Below are positions 27,795-36,725 of a DNA stretch of 64,000 nt, piece after piece. A program made the translations under genes and the position numbers. Source of the stretch: Pseudoalteromonas distincta (GTDB lineage Bacteria; Pseudomonadota; Gammaproteobacteria; Enterobacterales; Alteromonadaceae). Where the stretch lies: the NCBI RefSeq assembly GCF_000814675.1, contig NZ_JWIG01000007.1, positions 61,972-125,971 on the forward strand. The letters are read 5' to 3'. Each line of letters starts with the position of its first letter. The stretch's first letter is position 1. Under the pieces are notes generated by a model. That model was not told where the DNA came from. It was given only the letters and a program-made list of their open reading frames with translations, and did not search any database.

Positions 27795-28303
27795 TGGTTA
27801 AATTTAAATTATTTATAAGCGCCGCATTACTGCTCGTAGCTGCGTTTTTTCAAACAACGGCGCATGCAAAAACACCACAGCTAGAGGTTGAATTAACGCT
27901 TCCTGACTTAGAAGTACAACCGTATCACCGCCCATACGTTGCAGTTTGGCTTGAAACACCAGAGCGCAAACACGTTACAACGCTTGCACTTTGGGTGCAA
28001 AAAGCAGAATGGTTTAAAGACTTACGTCAATGGTGGCGTAAAGCTGGTAAAAGCGATGCCAACTTTGACGGCATTAGCGGCGCAACCAAGCGCGCGGGTA
28101 CTTACACCATAAATTGGCAAGGTAATGATTTAGACGGTAACCCAGTAAAACCAGGTAAATACTTACTAAATATTGAAGTTGTACGCGAAGAAGGCGGCAG
28201 AGACTACACCCGCGTTGAGCTCGATTTAACTAAATCAGGCAAACTAACAATTGATGGTAAAAACGAGTTTTCTAAAAGCTTCGTCACTGTAAGCACTAAG
28301 TAG
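27794..28303 (+). CDS. DUF2271 domain periplasmic protein
   Basis: A 169-residue exported protein. I place the start at 27794 (TAATG overlap with the upstream stop) because a good AAGGAG site precedes it by 7 bases and a proper signal peptide (about 1-25, ending AHA) then begins at Met1; the ORF also extends further upstream. The domain contains YVAVWLETPERKHVTTLALW and KPGKYLLNIEVVREEGGRDY, typical of DUF2271. Function is unknown; it regularly accompanies PepSY and DUF4198 genes in iron-type loci. Confidence 0.85.
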   Translation: MVKFKLFISAALLLVAAFFQTTAHAKTPQLEVELTLPDLEVQPYHRPYVAVWLETPERKHVTTLALWVQKAEWFKDLRQWWRKAGKSDANFDGISGATKRAGTYTINWQGNDLDGNPVKPGKYLLNIEVVREEGGRDYTRVELDLTKSGKLTIDGKNEFSKSFVTVSTK

Positions 28304-28337
28304 CTGCTACTTAATCATTTGAATTTAAGGAAATACA

Positions 28338-29183
28338 ATGAAAATTAATTTATTAAAAACGGCATTAATCGGCGCATTGAGCTTATCTGCTTTAGTGTCA
28401 ACTTCAGCAAGTGCACACGGACGTTGGTTACTACCTTCGCATACATCTTTATCAGGCGATAAAGCGCATTACGTAATGATTGACGCTAGTATCTCTAACG
28501 AAATGTTTGCACCAGACAAAGCCTTTAAGCCTAAAGAAAAAGGCGCCGAGTACGACGACACATTATTAATGGCACTTGCGCCTAATGGTGAGCCAGTAAG
28601 CGACACCATTCGTGCTTATTACTTAAAGCGTAAAAGCTCAGCTGCGGTAAGCTTAACAGAGCAAGGCACTTACCACATTGCAATGACCCAAAAGCCAATG
28701 TACATGACCTTCTATAAAAACGAAGAAGGTAAGCGCAAGCGTGTATTTGGTAAAAAAACAGAAGCCGAGTTACCTAGCAATGCAAAAGATGTAACGACAA
28801 CGAAGGTTGTTTCAACAGTAGATACATTTGTAAGCCGAAATGGCACCTCAAAACCTGCACAGCTAGGTTTAGGCTTAGAGCTTAGCGGTCCAACGCATCC
28901 AAACGATTTATTTGTAGGTGAACAAGCACGTTTTCAGTTACTACAAGATGGTAAATCTGCTGGTGAAGGCGTTGAAGTAAGTATTTTAAAAGGCGACACA
29001 CGCTACCGTAACGAGCGTGGCGAAGTAAAAGTAACGACCGATAAAGACGGTATGTTTACAATTACGTGGAAAGAGCCAGGCCTATACCTAATCGAAACCT
29101 CTAACAAGGTTACCGTAAATGAAGAAGGCGTAGATGCAGGACGTTATGCATTATTTACAACGCTTGAAGTTGCCCCTGAGTAA
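28338..29183 (+). CDS. DUF4198 domain periplasmic protein (metal-uptake type)
   Basis: A 281-residue exported protein. The signal peptide ends at SASA, and the predicted mature protein begins with His (HGRWLLPSHT). A free N-terminal His followed by a second His is a potential metal site, as in several DUF4198/NikM-like proteins. The second half (about 185-275) contains an Ig-like domain with GVEVSILKGDTRYRNERGEV and DGMFTITWKEPGLYLIET. It is third in the PepSY operon and ends before a strong terminator. Confidence 0.85.
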   Translation: MKINLLKTALIGALSLSALVSTSASAHGRWLLPSHTSLSGDKAHYVMIDASISNEMFAPDKAFKPKEKGAEYDDTLLMALAPNGEPVSDTIRAYYLKRKSSAAVSLTEQGTYHIAMTQKPMYMTFYKNEEGKRKRVFGKKTEAELPSNAKDVTTTKVVSTVDTFVSRNGTSKPAQLGLGLELSGPTHPNDLFVGEQARFQLLQDGKSAGEGVEVSILKGDTRYRNERGEVKVTTDKDGMFTITWKEPGLYLIETSNKVTVNEEGVDAGRYALFTTLEVAPE

Positions 29184-29210
29184 TTTAAATTACTAAATTT
29201 AAAAAATTGA

Positions 29211-29237
29211 AAGGCCAAGCATTTGCTTGGCCTTTTT
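29211..29237 (+). terminator. Terminator between the DUF4198 gene and the TonB receptor
   Basis: A perfect 10-bp stem (AAGGCCAAGC / GCTTGGCCTT), 4-base loop and T run. It implies that the receptor gene at 29464 has its own promoter in the 226 bp that follow. Confidence 0.9.
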
Positions 29238-29463
29238 ACGTCTTACTAACTTTTATCTAAAATCCCCTTGAATTCGCAACCATTCGACACAAGATTGCAA
29301 CTACAACGATCCAAACGCCTATATCACGCGTAAACAGTGACCTTATATGTTAACAACTTAGAATATCTTAGATAGTTTTCATCTTTGCACTAGGGTAGTC
29401 GCTTCTATATGATGCGCTCCTTTTTAAAATCAATAGTCAGCAGCCCTCAAGGGAATCAACATC

Positions 29464-31992
29464 ATGTTAAAGCCATTATCAGCCAAAAAAGTAGCACTTA
29501 GCCTGGCCGTTTCTTCTGCACTTAGTGCACCCTATTCTTCTGTATTTGCTGCAGAACAAGATGTTCAAGCCGAAAAAAGCATTGAAGTGATTTCAGTAAC
29601 AGGTACTCGCCGTAGCTTACGCAGTATTGCCGAAAGCTCAGTACCTGTAGATATTATTACCAGCAGTGATATGCAAAGTACGGGTCAGCTAGAAATAAGC
29701 CAAATACTAGCAAACCAAGTACCTAGCTTTAACTACCCAAGTGCCACTATGGGTGATGGTACTGACCATGCAAAACCAGCTGTTTTACGTGGATTAGCAC
29801 CCGATCACACATTAGTACTTATAAACGGTAAGCGCCGCCATGCCGGTGCGCTATTAAACTTAGCAGGTGTTGTTGGTCGAGGCTCTACCGCTGTTGATTT
29901 GAACATGATCCCAACCTCTGCAATTAAACGTGTTGAAGTACTTCGTGATGGCGCAGCCGCACAGTACGGTTCTGATGCAATTGCTGGGGTAATTAACATT
30001 GTACTTAAAGATGCCTCAGAAGGTGGCAGCGTTAGCGTAACGTACGGTAAATACGATACTCAAATGGCTGGCGTACCTCAGCTAGAAAGCACCTATGCAG
30101 ATGCTAACGGCGACTTAGCGTTTAATACCGGTGGCGACAGAGAAGTAAACGACGGTGCAACACGCACTGTTAGTGCAAACTCTGGTTTTGCGTTATCTGA
30201 TAACGGCTTTGTAAACGTATCAATTGAATACCGCGATAACGACTCAACGCAGCGCTCAGGCTTTGACCCACGCGAACAATACAGCCGTCTTGATGATGGC
30301 AGCCTAGACCCACGCGAATTTACTATCGATCGTTACAATCACCGTTTTGGTAAAGCTGACCTTGAAGATTACGCGTTGTTTTACAACATGGGTTACGATT
30401 TAGATAACGGCTTAAACCTTTATTCATTTGGTAGCTACTCAAAGCGTGAAGGTAATTCAGGTGGTTTTTACCGCCGAGCAAAAGACAGCCGTAACGTTTT
30501 AGAAGTGTACCCAGATGGCTTTTTGCCGCAAATTGAAACAGACGTACAAGACTACTCATTTGCACTGGGCTTAAAAGGCGAAACTAACGACTGGACATGG
30601 GATGTAAGTACCAACTACGGCCGCAACGACTTTGGTTTCGGCGTTGTAAATAGTATTAACACATCACTAGGTGCCGACAGCCCAACTGAATTTGATAACG
30701 GTGCACTGGTTTACGATCAGTTTTTAGTAAACGCAACGGCCAACACCACACTCGATTTAGGCTTACCCGATGACGTATTTTTTACCATAGGTACTGAATA
30801 CCGCCACGAGAGTTACAAAATAGAAGAAGGCGAAGAAGCGTCTTACATCACCGCACTTGATAGCGACGGCAACCCAATTGCAGCCGGTGGCGCGCAAGTA
30901 CTTGCTGGTTTTGGACCAGAAAGTGCGACTGACGAAAGCCGTCATAACATCGCTTTATTTGTTGAGTTTGATACCTACTTAACAGAAAAATGGAACGTCG
31001 TTTTAGCGGGTCGTTATGAAGATTACAGCGACTTTGGCGACACATTTACCTCTAAACTTGCTTCGCGTTACAGCATTACAGAAAACCTATCGCTGCGCGG
31101 TGCAATTAGCACAGGTTTCCGCGCGCCATCTTTAGCGCAAAGCTCGTACCGCCAAATCTCTACTGTACTTGAAAACAACCAACCATTTGAAGTTGGTTTA
31201 TTCCCAACCGATTCAGCCGCAGCGCAAGCACTCGGTGCTCAGCCGTTAGATGCAGAAGAGTCAGTAAACGTTACTGCGGGCTTTATGTACACGCAAGGCA
31301 GCTTTAGCTTAACCGTTGATGCGTACCGTATTGATATTGATGACCGTATTGTATTGTCTGAAAACTTAGAGGGCGATGCCGTAGTAGAAATACTACAAAA
31401 TGCCGGTGAGCTAAATACCGAAAGCGTACGTTACTTTACCAACGCTATCGACTCACGCACGCAAGGTGTAGATATAGTTGCCACTTATAACCTAGATTTA
31501 GACAACTTAGGTGATTTACGTTTAAACGTAGCAGCTAACTTTAACGATACCGAAGTAACACACGTAAACGACAACCCAAGCGAACTAAACTCACTAGGTG
31601 ACGACTACGTAGTATTTGCACGTCGTGAAGTAGGTCGCTTTGAAGAAGGCACGCCAGATAGCAAATGGAACCTATCAGCAGTGTGGAACTTTAACGAATG
31701 GCAAACAACGCTTCGTGCCACACGTTATGGTGAAGTCGCTGATATTTCAACTACAGCTGATCGCGATGAATACCTAGACCCTAAATGGATCACCGACTTA
31801 GAAGTGGCATACCGTCCAGACGAATATTGGAAATTTGCCGTTGGTGCAAACAACTTATTCGATCAATACCCACAAGCCACCGTGGATAACATTGGTTACT
31901 CTGACTTTGGCCAAATATTCCCGTACACACCGTATGCACCTTACGGATTAGACGGACGTTTCTTATACGGTAATATTACTTACAGCTTTTAA
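29464..31992 (+). CDS. TonB-dependent receptor
   Basis: An 842-residue outer-membrane active transporter. A signal peptide (about 1-29) is followed by a TonB-box-like IEVISVTGTRR and a plug domain with PAVLRGLAPDHTLVLINGKR and EVLRDGAAAQYGSDAIAGVI. A 22-strand barrel ends in GNITYSF. The plug type resembles receptors for siderophores or other iron complexes. Its position after the Fur-boxed PepSY/DUF2271/DUF4198 operon supports a metal-complex substrate; no Fur box is seen directly in front of it. The ligand cannot be read from the sequence. Confidence 0.92.
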   Translation: MLKPLSAKKVALSLAVSSALSAPYSSVFAAEQDVQAEKSIEVISVTGTRRSLRSIAESSVPVDIITSSDMQSTGQLEISQILANQVPSFNYPSATMGDGTDHAKPAVLRGLAPDHTLVLINGKRRHAGALLNLAGVVGRGSTAVDLNMIPTSAIKRVEVLRDGAAAQYGSDAIAGVINIVLKDASEGGSVSVTYGKYDTQMAGVPQLESTYADANGDLAFNTGGDREVNDGATRTVSANSGFALSDNGFVNVSIEYRDNDSTQRSGFDPREQYSRLDDGSLDPREFTIDRYNHRFGKADLEDYALFYNMGYDLDNGLNLYSFGSYSKREGNSGGFYRRAKDSRNVLEVYPDGFLPQIETDVQDYSFALGLKGETNDWTWDVSTNYGRNDFGFGVVNSINTSLGADSPTEFDNGALVYDQFLVNATANTTLDLGLPDDVFFTIGTEYRHESYKIEEGEEASYITALDSDGNPIAAGGAQVLAGFGPESATDESRHNIALFVEFDTYLTEKWNVVLAGRYEDYSDFGDTFTSKLASRYSITENLSLRGAISTGFRAPSLAQSSYRQISTVLENNQPFEVGLFPTDSAAAQALGAQPLDAEESVNVTAGFMYTQGSFSLTVDAYRIDIDDRIVLSENLEGDAVVEILQNAGELNTESVRYFTNAIDSRTQGVDIVATYNLDLDNLGDLRLNVAANFNDTEVTHVNDNPSELNSLGDDYVVFARREVGRFEEGTPDSKWNLSAVWNFNEWQTTLRATRYGEVADISTTADRDEYLDPKWITDLEVAYRPDEYWKFAVGANNLFDQYPQATVDNIGYSDFGQIFPYTPYAPYGLDGRFLYGNITYSF

Positions 31993-32022
31993 TTAGTTTA
32001 CTAATAAAAGCAGAGCAATTAT

Positions 32023-32047
32023 AAAAGGATGCATCACGCATCCTTTT
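32023..32047 (+). terminator. Terminator after the TonB receptor gene
   Basis: A perfect 10-bp stem (AAAAGGATGC / GCATCCTTTT) with a 5-base loop. The T run is part of the stem; only a short A/T stretch follows. Confidence 0.75.
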
Positions 32048-32198
32048 ATATTAATAATTAGTTATTTTAACCACTTATTAGTATTTCAACTTTCATAAAA
32101 AACCACCACCCTATATAAAACAACAGCTTACATTTCGGCCTCATTTTTGCTCTATATTGTTTATATAAATACAAACAATAAATACCAAAGGACTAAAC

Positions 32199-33092
32199 AT
32201 GAGCTCATCAACTGTATCTAGCATTACAAAACCACTTTCACTTATTGGCGGAATTTTATTATTAAGTGGCTGTGTATTTCATATATCGCCAAGCGTTGCC
32301 TCAGTAAAGCAAACTCAACAGCTATCACTGCCAAGCAATAATCTTGAATATTTAAATGTGTTCAGCGGCGCAGGTAGCCTTGAAATAAAAGGCTCAAAAA
32401 CGGCCACCAGCATCAGTGTTGATGCCACTATTTACACAGCCGACATTGAAGACGAATACGAGCTAACGCTAGATCAAAACGGTAAACAGGCAAAGCTTGT
32501 TGCCCAAAATAAAAGCCGTAATGGCATTAGCTTTTACAGTGGTCAATCTCCAAGTATTAATTTAGTGGTTACTGTGCCAAGTAATCTAAATTTAGATATT
32601 GATGATGGCTCTGGCGATATTTTTATAAGTGCTATGCAAAGCAATATTGATGTAAAAGACGGCTCGGGGAATTTAACGATAAGCGGTGCTAAAAACCTAA
32701 CTGTTGACGATGGATCAGGTGAAGTAAACTTTGAAAACATCACAGGTAATTTAGAATTAACCGACGGCTCTGGCAGTATTCATATAAACAACGTAAGCGG
32801 CAATGCAACTATTGACGATGGTTCTGGCGAAATGCACGTGAGCAACATAAACGGTTCGCTAAACGTTGAAGATGGATCGGGTGATTTAGTGATAAGCCAT
32901 ATAAGCGGTACTGTTAATGTTGATGATAACTCTGGCGACATGATCATTGAGCATATTGGCTCAAACGTATCAATTGAAGATGGTTCGGGTGATATTCGCG
33001 TTAATCATGCAAAGGGGCTGAGCATTACTGAGTCGGGCTCGGGCGATGTAAGTATCGATAATATTAGCGGTTCAGTAAAAGTAGCTGACTAA
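32199..33092 (+). CDS. Lipoprotein with nine 18-residue DGSG beta-helix repeats (DUF4097-like)
   Basis: A 297-residue lipoprotein; the signal ends LLLSGC. A short beta domain (about 45-130) is followed by nine near-regular repeats from residue 135 to the end. The repeat is [D/E/T]DGSG-x-[I/L/V]-x-[I/V]-x(5)-G-x-[L/V]-x-[I/V], 17-18 residues, e.g. DDGSGEMHVSNINGSLNV. One DGSG and one hydrophobic strand pair per turn is the pattern of a right-handed parallel beta-helix, related to the putative-adhesin DUF4097 family. Unlike most members it consists almost only of uniform turns. Possibly a surface-exposed or periplasmic binding scaffold; no enzyme motif is seen. Confidence 0.75.
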   Translation: MSSSTVSSITKPLSLIGGILLLSGCVFHISPSVASVKQTQQLSLPSNNLEYLNVFSGAGSLEIKGSKTATSISVDATIYTADIEDEYELTLDQNGKQAKLVAQNKSRNGISFYSGQSPSINLVVTVPSNLNLDIDDGSGDIFISAMQSNIDVKDGSGNLTISGAKNLTVDDGSGEVNFENITGNLELTDGSGSIHINNVSGNATIDDGSGEMHVSNINGSLNVEDGSGDLVISHISGTVNVDDNSGDMIIEHIGSNVSIEDGSGDIRVNHAKGLSITESGSGDVSIDNISGSVKVAD

Positions 33093-33150
33093 CAGTATGA
33101 GCTAAAAATAACGTATTTTCAGCCACATGAATTATTGTATTTTATAAGAA

Positions 33151-33205
33151 CCTAAGTCATTCTATTTATGCTCAAATACCTTGAGCATAAATAGAATGAC
33201 TTAGG
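33151..33205 (+). promoter_or_regulatory. Perfect 25-bp inverted repeat abutting the antiporter start
   Basis: The arms at 33151-33175 and 33181-33205 are exact reverse complements (begin CCTAAGTCATTC, end GAATGACTTAGG) with a 5-base loop. The last bases of the 3' arm form part of AGGA (33203-33206), the likely ribosome site 7 bases before the GTG at 33214. There is no T run, so it is not a normal terminator. Confidence 0.85.
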
Positions 33206-33213
33206 ATAAACGC

Positions 33214-35103
33214 GTGTTAGAAATTGCTTTAATTTACTTAGCAGCAGCCATTGTAGCTGTCCCTATTGCAAAACGAGTCGGACTTGGCTCTGTGTTAGGT
33301 TATTTAATTGCCGGAATACTCATTGGCCCTTATGCGTTGGGTGTTGTAGGCGATCAAACCGATGTAATGCACTTCGCTGAATTTGGCGTAGTAATGATGC
33401 TGTTTTTAGTGGGCCTTGAACTACAACCTTCGCGTTTATGGACATTACGCCACTCTATTTTAGGGCTTGGCGGCTTACAGGTTGTGCTATCGGCAGCAGC
33501 TATTTTTGCATTTTGTTATTGGTTTTTTGCCATGCATTGGCAAACCGCACTCGCCATTGGTTTAATGCTCGCGCTCTCCTCTACCGCTATTGTACTGCAA
33601 AGCCTTGAAGAAAAAGGCTGGCTAAAGCAAGAAGCCGGACAAAACGCTTTTTCGGTATTGCTGTTTCAAGACATCGCAATTATTCCTATTTTAGCCCTAT
33701 TGCCACTGCTTGCATTTGCCCCGCAAACTAGCACAAAAGAAATCAGCGATTCGATTATTGCAAGCTGGCCTGTATGGCAACAAGTATGTGTATCGGTTGC
33801 GGTTATTGCCGCTATTATTGCCGGTGGTAAATATGTATCGGCGCCGTTATTTAGATACATTGCCCAAACACACATGCGTGAAATATTTACTATTTTTGCA
33901 CTGTTTTTAGTGGTCGCTATTGCGCTAGTTATGCAAAGTATTGGTTTATCGCCTGCTTTGGGCACATTTTTAGCCGGCGTTGTACTTGCCGAGAGTGAAT
34001 TTAGACACGAATTAGAAGCCGATATTGAACCCTTTAAAGGCTTACTGTTAGGATTGTTTTTTATAACTGTTGGCGCATCAATTAACTTTGAACTGCTATT
34101 TAACGAGTTTAGTACCGTTATTGGCTTAGTGGTTTTACTTATTGTAGTTAAAGCCTGCATTTTATTTGCCCTTGCCGTTACCTTTAAAATTAACAGTAAA
34201 CAGCAGTTATTATTTGCCCTAGCCCTTGCCCAAGGGGGTGAATTTGCGTTTGTACTTTTAAGCGTTACCACCACCTTAAGTATTTTAACGCCCGAGCAAA
34301 CCAGCCTTGTTACCTTAGTTGTGGCGGTATCAATGCTAATAGCGCCGTTATTACTTATGGTTTATGAGCAAATACAAAAACGCAGCAGCAGTGCTTTACC
34401 TGAGTTTGATAAGCCAGAGCAAATTAGCACCGCTAAGCACGTAATTATTGCGGGCTACGGACGTTTTGGTCAAATTATGGGGCGTTTACTGCACGCGCAA
34501 GGCTACGAAATTACCGTACTTGATCACAGCCCTAGCCAAATAGAATTACTACGCCGTTTTGGCAATACTGTATTTTATGGCGATGCCGCACGCCAAGAAC
34601 TCCTTGAAGCCGCAGGCGCGCACACAGCGCAAATGCTGGTAATTGCAATTGATAACCCCGATAAAACCATTGAGATAATTAAACTAGCGCATAAAAACTA
34701 CCCGCAACTTAAAATAGTTGCTCGCGCAATCGACCGCCGCCATGCGTATCAGTTACTTAATTTAAAAGTAGATGCGTTTAACCGCGAAACAGTCGACTCA
34801 GCTATTAACCTTGCCGTAGAAGCACTCGAGTTACTAGGTAACACTAAGCAAGATGCAGAGCGCGCCGGTAAGCTATTTAGAGACCACGACCGCGCTGCAG
34901 TACTGCAACTTGCTGCATTATGGGGAGACGACGCCAGCTACGGCGTAGCCGTGCGCCAACGTATGGAAGATTTAAAACAAGTGCTGCAACAAGATAAACA
35001 AGCACAAAGCGATTTAAATACCTGCGATAGCGGCGACTGCGAAGACGGCTTAACAGAAGTAGCGAGTAAACCTAAAAAGCCTGATGATGCTCATTTGGAG
35101 TAG
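33214..35103 (+). CDS. CPA2 monovalent cation:proton antiporter (KefB/KefC type)
   Basis: A 629-residue inner-membrane protein with a GTG start; the family's usual N-terminus (ALIYLAAAIVAVPIAKRLG-like) begins right there. It has a 12-13 helix Na/H-exchanger domain (about 1-385) and a cytosolic RCK/TrkA-N domain from about residue 408 (HVIIAGYGRFGQIMGRLL, Rossmann GxGxxG). Such proteins export K+ in exchange for H+, often under glutathione control. No KefF/KefG partner is adjacent. A long hairpin sits over its ribosome site. Confidence 0.92.
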   Translation: MLEIALIYLAAAIVAVPIAKRVGLGSVLGYLIAGILIGPYALGVVGDQTDVMHFAEFGVVMMLFLVGLELQPSRLWTLRHSILGLGGLQVVLSAAAIFAFCYWFFAMHWQTALAIGLMLALSSTAIVLQSLEEKGWLKQEAGQNAFSVLLFQDIAIIPILALLPLLAFAPQTSTKEISDSIIASWPVWQQVCVSVAVIAAIIAGGKYVSAPLFRYIAQTHMREIFTIFALFLVVAIALVMQSIGLSPALGTFLAGVVLAESEFRHELEADIEPFKGLLLGLFFITVGASINFELLFNEFSTVIGLVVLLIVVKACILFALAVTFKINSKQQLLFALALAQGGEFAFVLLSVTTTLSILTPEQTSLVTLVVAVSMLIAPLLLMVYEQIQKRSSSALPEFDKPEQISTAKHVIIAGYGRFGQIMGRLLHAQGYEITVLDHSPSQIELLRRFGNTVFYGDAARQELLEAAGAHTAQMLVIAIDNPDKTIEIIKLAHKNYPQLKIVARAIDRRHAYQLLNLKVDAFNRETVDSAINLAVEALELLGNTKQDAERAGKLFRDHDRAAVLQLAALWGDDASYGVAVRQRMEDLKQVLQQDKQAQSDLNTCDSGDCEDGLTEVASKPKKPDDAHLE

Positions 35104-35163
35104 TATTGAGTCATCGTGTTTGTGCAGTTAGCAGACAACCTCAGCTCTCCGTTTAGAGTGAAA

Positions 35164-35189
35164 AATAGTTGGTTAAATAACCAACTATT
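35164..35189. terminator. Probable bidirectional terminator after the antiporter
   Basis: A 12-bp inverted repeat (AATAGTTGGTTA / TAACCAACTATT) with a 2-base loop. It lies between convergent genes and overlaps the last codons of the hypothetical gene on the minus strand. Confidence 0.6.
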
Positions 35190-35598
35190 GCTCAGATGAT
35201 GGTTCTGGCACTTTTAGAGGGCTAGGTTGATTTGACATTATTTCATTATTTTTCTCTGTAATTGTTTTGTATTTATCCATCATTGCGACTATTGCTGAAT
35301 TACCGGTATCAATAGTGCCCTCAAGTGCGGAGCTTAATGTAGCTATTTCCATTACATCATCTCTTGCCCTTACATAGACTTGTGCGGCTTCATATTGCTC
35401 AGGAGTTTTTGGATGAAGAAGTGATATCTGATTTTGCCACGCAACTTGCTTTTGATTAGCCGCAGCATTTATGCCAGCTAACAAATACTGCAGTTCGTGC
35501 TTCCTTTTTTTACCTTCATTTATTACTGCTGTCTGATAAATAGCGATTCCTGTTCCGACGAAACCAAATAGTAAACCTAAAATTTCAGATACGCTCAT
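35185..35598 (-). CDS. Hypothetical single-pass membrane protein
   Basis: A 137-residue protein not recognised. One N-terminal hydrophobic helix (about 5-25: EILGLLFGFVGTGIAIYQ) is followed by a soluble, mostly helical region rich in Gln, Ala and Glu, ending in a Pro/Ser tail (PLKVPEPSSEQ). No catalytic motif is seen. It stands alone between the antiporter and a 274-bp gap. Confidence 0.6.
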   Translation of the reverse strand: MSVSEILGLLFGFVGTGIAIYQTAVINEGKKRKHELQYLLAGINAAANQKQVAWQNQISLLHPKTPEQYEAAQVYVRARDDVMEIATLSSALEGTIDTGNSAIVAMMDKYKTITEKNNEIMSNQPSPLKVPEPSSEQ

Positions 35599-35820
35599 GA
35601 TTTTCCTTAGTAATACTAACAGCTCTACTGAAGGGCACTTTTATTATTTTCACAAAAATGTCCCTATCGTGTGAACTTCTATTAATATCAAATAGTGTAA
35701 ATTATTACCAACTATAAATATTATGCGGCTGATGGTGTAGGTTTTATAAAAATAGGAAAGTGTTTGTTATATTACTGGGGTGGGAATAGCTTAAATTAAT
35801 CTATTTTTGAAAATTGGCTT

Positions 35821-35859
35821 GTAGCTCATAGCGGCCTGTCATTTTTAGCTATGAACTAC
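35821..35859 (-). terminator. Possible terminator hairpin downstream of the histidine-tailed protein gene
   Basis: A 12-bp inverted repeat with one mismatch (GTAGCTCATAGC / GCTATGAACTAC) and a 15-base loop, 13 bp past the stop at 35873. No T run follows on the minus strand, so the function is uncertain. Confidence 0.35.
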
Positions 35860-35872
35860 AACATTTAAAAAC

Positions 35873-36586
35873 CTAGTGGTGGTGCCCGCCTTGAATAGCC
35901 TCGCCCTGCTGATTATAAAAACCTGTTGCGCTGTGCTCAATAAAACCAAGGTTTATCATTTTAGCTAAAAACGGGTCACCTTCGTTATCGCCAATGTCGG
36001 CGTAATCGGTGGTTTGAAAGCGATCCCACTGTGCAAATTGAGCACTAATTAATGGCACATCAGTGCTTACATTATTAAGGCTTAGCAATGTACTTGTTTG
36101 GCTTTTTTTATTACTAATACTAAATGTTTTAACTAATTTTGAATGCGTGTAAAAGGCGAGGTTAAAGTCGTTGCCATTTTCGCTCAGTGTATAGTTTTTT
36201 ACTTCATCGCAGCCTTTGCCTTGTGTGCTTACTAGGGTCATTTTTTCGATTAGGTGGTTATCCACCAGCTGACTTTTAGCACTCCAGTTTTGTACGCCGC
36301 GTACTTCAGATGGTTGATATTCTATGCCGCGTTGCTGGGCGTTAAAGTAACGTATTGGTCGTATTTGATTATTGGCTAAATGCTGCCAAAGCTCGGTTAT
36401 TACTTCACTTTGATGTGCTACTTGCTGATTGTTTCGCCAAAGGGTAAGTGACTCGCTACTTTGCTGCGCTTTATGGCTGTTGGTAATTTTATAATCCGCT
36501 TTTAAATGCTTGGCATCAATGTCACATTGCGAGGCAAAGCTACTTGTACTTACAAGCGTGGCAATTATTAATAACGCTTTTTTCAT
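35873..36586 (-). CDS. Hypothetical exported protein with C-terminal histidines
   Basis: A 237-residue protein with a signal peptide (about 1-18, ending SFA). The body is predicted beta-rich with two cysteines (one near the mature N-terminus in QCDID, one in GKGCDEV) that could form a disulfide. The C-terminus is EAIQGGHHH, a possible metal site. I do not recognise the family. It lies downstream of the alkaline phosphatase pair but is separated by a strong terminator, so it is probably a separate unit. Confidence 0.65.
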   Translation of the reverse strand: MKKALLIIATLVSTSSFASQCDIDAKHLKADYKITNSHKAQQSSESLTLWRNNQQVAHQSEVITELWQHLANNQIRPIRYFNAQQRGIEYQPSEVRGVQNWSAKSQLVDNHLIEKMTLVSTQGKGCDEVKNYTLSENGNDFNLAFYTHSKLVKTFSISNKKSQTSTLLSLNNVSTDVPLISAQFAQWDRFQTTDYADIGDNEGDPFLAKMINLGFIEHSATGFYNQQGEAIQGGHHH

Positions 36587-36656
36587 TTAGCTATCTCTTA
36601 TTTATATTTCAAGTTTATGGCAATAACATAACGATTATAAATGTCAGTTTAATGAC

Positions 36657-36686
36657 AAAAACCCCGCACAGTATGCGGGGTTTTTT
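36657..36686 (-). terminator. Terminator of the alkaline phosphatase pair
   Basis: A 12-bp stem (AAAAACCCCGCA / TGCGGGGTTTTT) with a 5-base loop, just past the stop of the second phosphatase. Flanking A and T runs make it work on either strand. Confidence 0.88.
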
Positions 36687-36725
36687 ATTTAGATATATTT
36701 AACTAAATTTATAACTAGCCGGTAT

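Noticed and set aside
32601..33090. Repeated DNA of about 54-bp period that could be read as a CRISPR or satellite array
   Set aside because: The repeats are in frame and encode the DGSG turns of a lipoprotein; DNA copies vary at third positions and there are no spacers.
33666..34274. 202-codon open frame on the minus strand
   Set aside because: It is antisense to the antiporter gene, has low-complexity Asn/Ala/Thr content and no ribosome site; a shadow of the real gene.
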